Of a stretch of 64,000 nucleotides of DNA, positions 61,559-64,000 are shown piece after piece. This DNA comes from an uncultured Christensenellaceae bacterium (lineage in GTDB: Bacteria; Bacillota; Clostridia; Christensenellales; Pumilibacteraceae). Numbering within the stretch: the first letter of the stretch is position 1; every line of letters starts with the position of its first letter. A program made the position numbers and the translations under genes. The stretch lies in contig CAJULE010000003.1 in NCBI GenBank assembly GCA_910587445.1, positions 1 to 64,000 on the forward strand, in the 5' to 3' direction. Below the pieces are notes generated by a model that worked only from the letters and a program-made list of their open reading frames with translations, ran no database searches and was not told the DNA's origin.

Positions 61559-62320
61559 ATGAGCGAACACAATAGTATCGAAGCGGTGGCAGCGGCAGAG
61601 GCGCTCCGAAAAAAAGACGACAAAAAGACGTCGATAATTTTTCTCTCGATAGCGCTTGCGCTTTTTCTTGCGTGCGTCGGATTTTTGGTGTGGAACATCG
61701 TCAGAATGCGCCGTGTCGAGACCGACTATGTAAAAGTTATGGGCAAGGTAGTCGACGTGGAAGCTATGGGCTCGTCGTCGTCGGGATACGCCAGCGGTCC
61801 CTCGTATTTTTTGGTGATTTCTTATACGTTCGACGGGCAGGAATACAAGTTTATCGACCGAGAGGGATATAAGGGGCACGACGAAGCGTATGACTGCGTC
61901 GGCAAATATGCGGAAATACTTGTAGATCCGCAAAACCCCGACCATGCGGAACGAGCAATATCTACGGGCTTCATTTCAAACTTTTGCGCGTGCTTCTTCG
62001 CCTTTTTCTGTATAATGTATGCGGCGGGAATGAACATCTTCTTAGCGAGCAAAGGAAGCTCTTTTATAAAGAGATTTTTGTTTATATGGGGAGCGGAAAT
62101 CTTGCTCGGCGTTAGCGTTTTGCTATTGCTGTGGACGGGTATGCCCAACTCCGGTTTCGGAGAGGTCTTTGCTCGCAACAGCGGGGCGATAGGCATAGCA
62201 ATCGTATGCGGATTACCTCTGTTGGCGGTTTTGGTCGACGGAGTGATCACTCTTAAACTGCGCCCTTATAGATCAAAGCATCGCGTATATCGCATATCGA
62301 AGCGCCGCAAGCGCAGATAA
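61559..62320 (+). CDS. DUF3592 membrane protein
   Basis: The 253-residue protein has a membrane span at about 25-48 and a small beta-rich extracytoplasmic domain (about 55-130). That domain reads VKVMGKVVDVE, YFLVISYTFDGQEYKF, and VGKYAEILVDPQNPDHAE, the DUF3592 pattern. Three further spans (about 140-230) and a very basic tail (RISKRRKRR) follow. Its function is unknown. It has its own promoter and shares a bidirectional terminator with tmRNA. Composition returns to the genome norm here, marking the right edge of the AT-rich island. Confidence 0.8.
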   Translation: MSEHNSIEAVAAAEALRKKDDKKTSIIFLSIALALFLACVGFLVWNIVRMRRVETDYVKVMGKVVDVEAMGSSSSGYASGPSYFLVISYTFDGQEYKFIDREGYKGHDEAYDCVGKYAEILVDPQNPDHAERAISTGFISNFCACFFAFFCIMYAAGMNIFLASKGSSFIKRFLFIWGAEILLGVSVLLLLWTGMPNSGFGEVFARNSGAIGIAIVCGLPLLAVLVDGVITLKLRPYRSKHRVYRISKRRKRR

Positions 62321-62378
62321 GTTGCGACAAGCGAAGTTTTTATCTTTCGTCTGTTGCCTATTCCTTAATATTTGCAAA

Positions 62379-62418
62379 CAAAAATCCGATCGAGATTTAT
62401 GCGTCCGACCGGATTTTT
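62379..62418. terminator. Bidirectional terminator between the DUF3592 gene and tmRNA
   Basis: AAAAATCCG (62380-62388) pairs with CGGATTTTT (62410-62418), giving a U tract on either strand. Confidence 0.75.
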
Positions 62419-62423
62419 CGATT

Positions 62424-62794
62424 TGGTGGAGGTGGGGGGAATCGGACCCCCTTCCGAGGCGAGTCCCTGAAAGGACTTCTACACGCTTAGTTCGTTGATC
62501 GATATTTGCCGCGCAAAGTTCACTCGAACAAAGCTATGCGCGCAAAGGGCGATAAAAGCTTAAGGAGGGTCTCGCCCCACTCTCCTTAGGTAGCCGACTG
62601 TAATGACACCGCTTGCCCTGCCCATCGGTCGGCAGAGGGCGGCGACAGCCTATAAGTTAGGCTGCGAACGCAAGCGCGGGAGCGCTTGCAGTCTTTTCGG
62701 ATTTTGCGTTTATTTTGATTTGCGTCTTTGAGGCAGCCGACCCTGCCGCGTGCTATCCTAACCTTTCCCGTCCCGTCGAAACCTGTACACCCCC
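62424..62794 (-). ncRNA. ssrA: Transfer-messenger RNA (tmRNA)
   Basis: The 371-nt minus-strand RNA starts GGGGGTG, which pairs with CACCTCC before an encoded ACCA at 62424-62427, and has the hallmark GTACAGGTTTCGACGG near the 5' end. The T arm is GGGGG-TCCGATT-CCCCC. The resume codon is probably the GCA in AAUAAAC-GCA. The tag then reads AKSEKTASAPALAFAA and ends at TAA within the stem GCAGCC. The tag ends ALAFAA instead of the common ALAA. tmRNA rescues ribosomes stalled on broken mRNA and tags the product for degradation. Confidence 0.95.
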
Positions 62795-62920
62795 ATAAGA
62801 TCTTCAAGTCTGTGCATTATAGCATACCCGCGCAAAAATGTCAACGGATTTTATCTCGATTGCCTTCGCCGCAAAACATTATATGACGCTTCGGGCAAAT
62901 AGATACGCCCCCGAAATCGT

Positions 62921-62977
62921 TTGACTATTTTTCGGAAAAGAACTATAATATTTAAGGTGCTTATTTAGGCGCCTTAA
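62921..62977 (+). promoter_or_regulatory. nifJ promoter and start-site hairpin
   Basis: TTGACT (62921-62926), 17 bases, TATAAT (62944-62949). Directly after it TTAAGGTGC (62952-62960) mirrors GCGCCTTAA (62969-62977) with one G-U pair. It would form the 5' end of the mRNA or an operator at the start site. 62795-62920 shows nothing else. Confidence 0.75.
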
Positions 62978-63001
62978 GTGTCATAAAAATACATAATATA
63001 A

Positions 63002-64000
<999 letters not shown>

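Noticed and set aside
61559-61945. Long open frames on the strand opposite many genes (for example opposite the DUF3592 gene, the kinases and the GH3 genes)
   Set aside because: They are antisense shadows of clearly coding frames, lack ribosome sites and show no recognisable motifs.
62586-62807. 73-residue minus-strand frame beginning MKILWGCTGFDG
   Set aside because: It is the body of tmRNA read as protein; the hallmark tmRNA ends and the tag frame explain the sequence.

Overview
The window looks like chromosome of an uncultured anaerobic Bacillota, probably Clostridia from a gut or similar habitat. The evidence is the combination of a class III (oxygen-sensitive) ribonucleotide reductase, pyruvate:ferredoxin oxidoreductase, many LytTR/GHKL two-component pairs, AGGAGG-type ribosome binding sites, TTGACA/TATAAT promoters and a one-piece tmRNA. 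The genus cannot be named from sequence alone. Almost everything is encoded on the minus strand. No CRISPR array, rRNA operon, replication origin or complete insertion sequence was seen.

Layout. 0-6.5 kb: tRNA-Met and tRNA-Glu, then a phosphorelay operon (hybrid histidine kinase, receiver/HD-GYP/GGDEF protein, HPt protein). 6.5-10.5 kb: glycogen/maltodextrin breakdown (glgP, malQ). 10.6-14.3 kb: a heterodimeric ABC exporter. 14.5-15.2 kb: a plus-strand membrane protein. 15.2-44.0 kb and 53.1-59.2 kb: five copies of one kind of cassette, interrupted by a MATE exporter (22.2-23.5 kb), a ferritin-like protein (37.3-38.6 kb) and, between 44 and 53 kb, nrdD, a gene-poor stretch, a second heterodimeric ABC exporter and an aldolase-family gene. 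59.4-61.4 kb: an AT-rich accessory island with DUF4145/DUF4268-type genes. 61.5-64 kb: a DUF3592 membrane protein, tmRNA and the start of nifJ.

The repeated cassette is the most unusual content. Each copy has a LytTR response regulator, an AgrC-like multi-membrane-span GHKL histidine kinase and a roughly 1000-residue family 3 glycoside hydrolase. The hydrolase has its domains in reversed order (C-terminal domain, Fn3-like, then TIM barrel) and a membrane segment at each end. Most copies add an extracytoplasmic partner: a lipoprotein with a CBM-like domain (A), an Ig-like lipoprotein (B), an SGNH-hydrolase lipoprotein (C) or a small lipoprotein (E). Cassettes A and C also carry a small membrane protein. 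Cassette A (15.2-22.0 kb) has a G9 tract inside its promoter spacer, and cassette E (53.1-59.2 kb) has a G9 tract inside its kinase gene; both look like phase-variable switches. Cassette C (30.6-37.2 kb) is decaying: four of its five genes carry frameshifts or a nonsense codon, while no other recognisable gene of the main gene set is broken. The only other pseudogene is a fragment in the 59-61 kb island. My inference is a family of separately sensed, surface-anchored glycosidase systems that vary by duplication, switching and loss.
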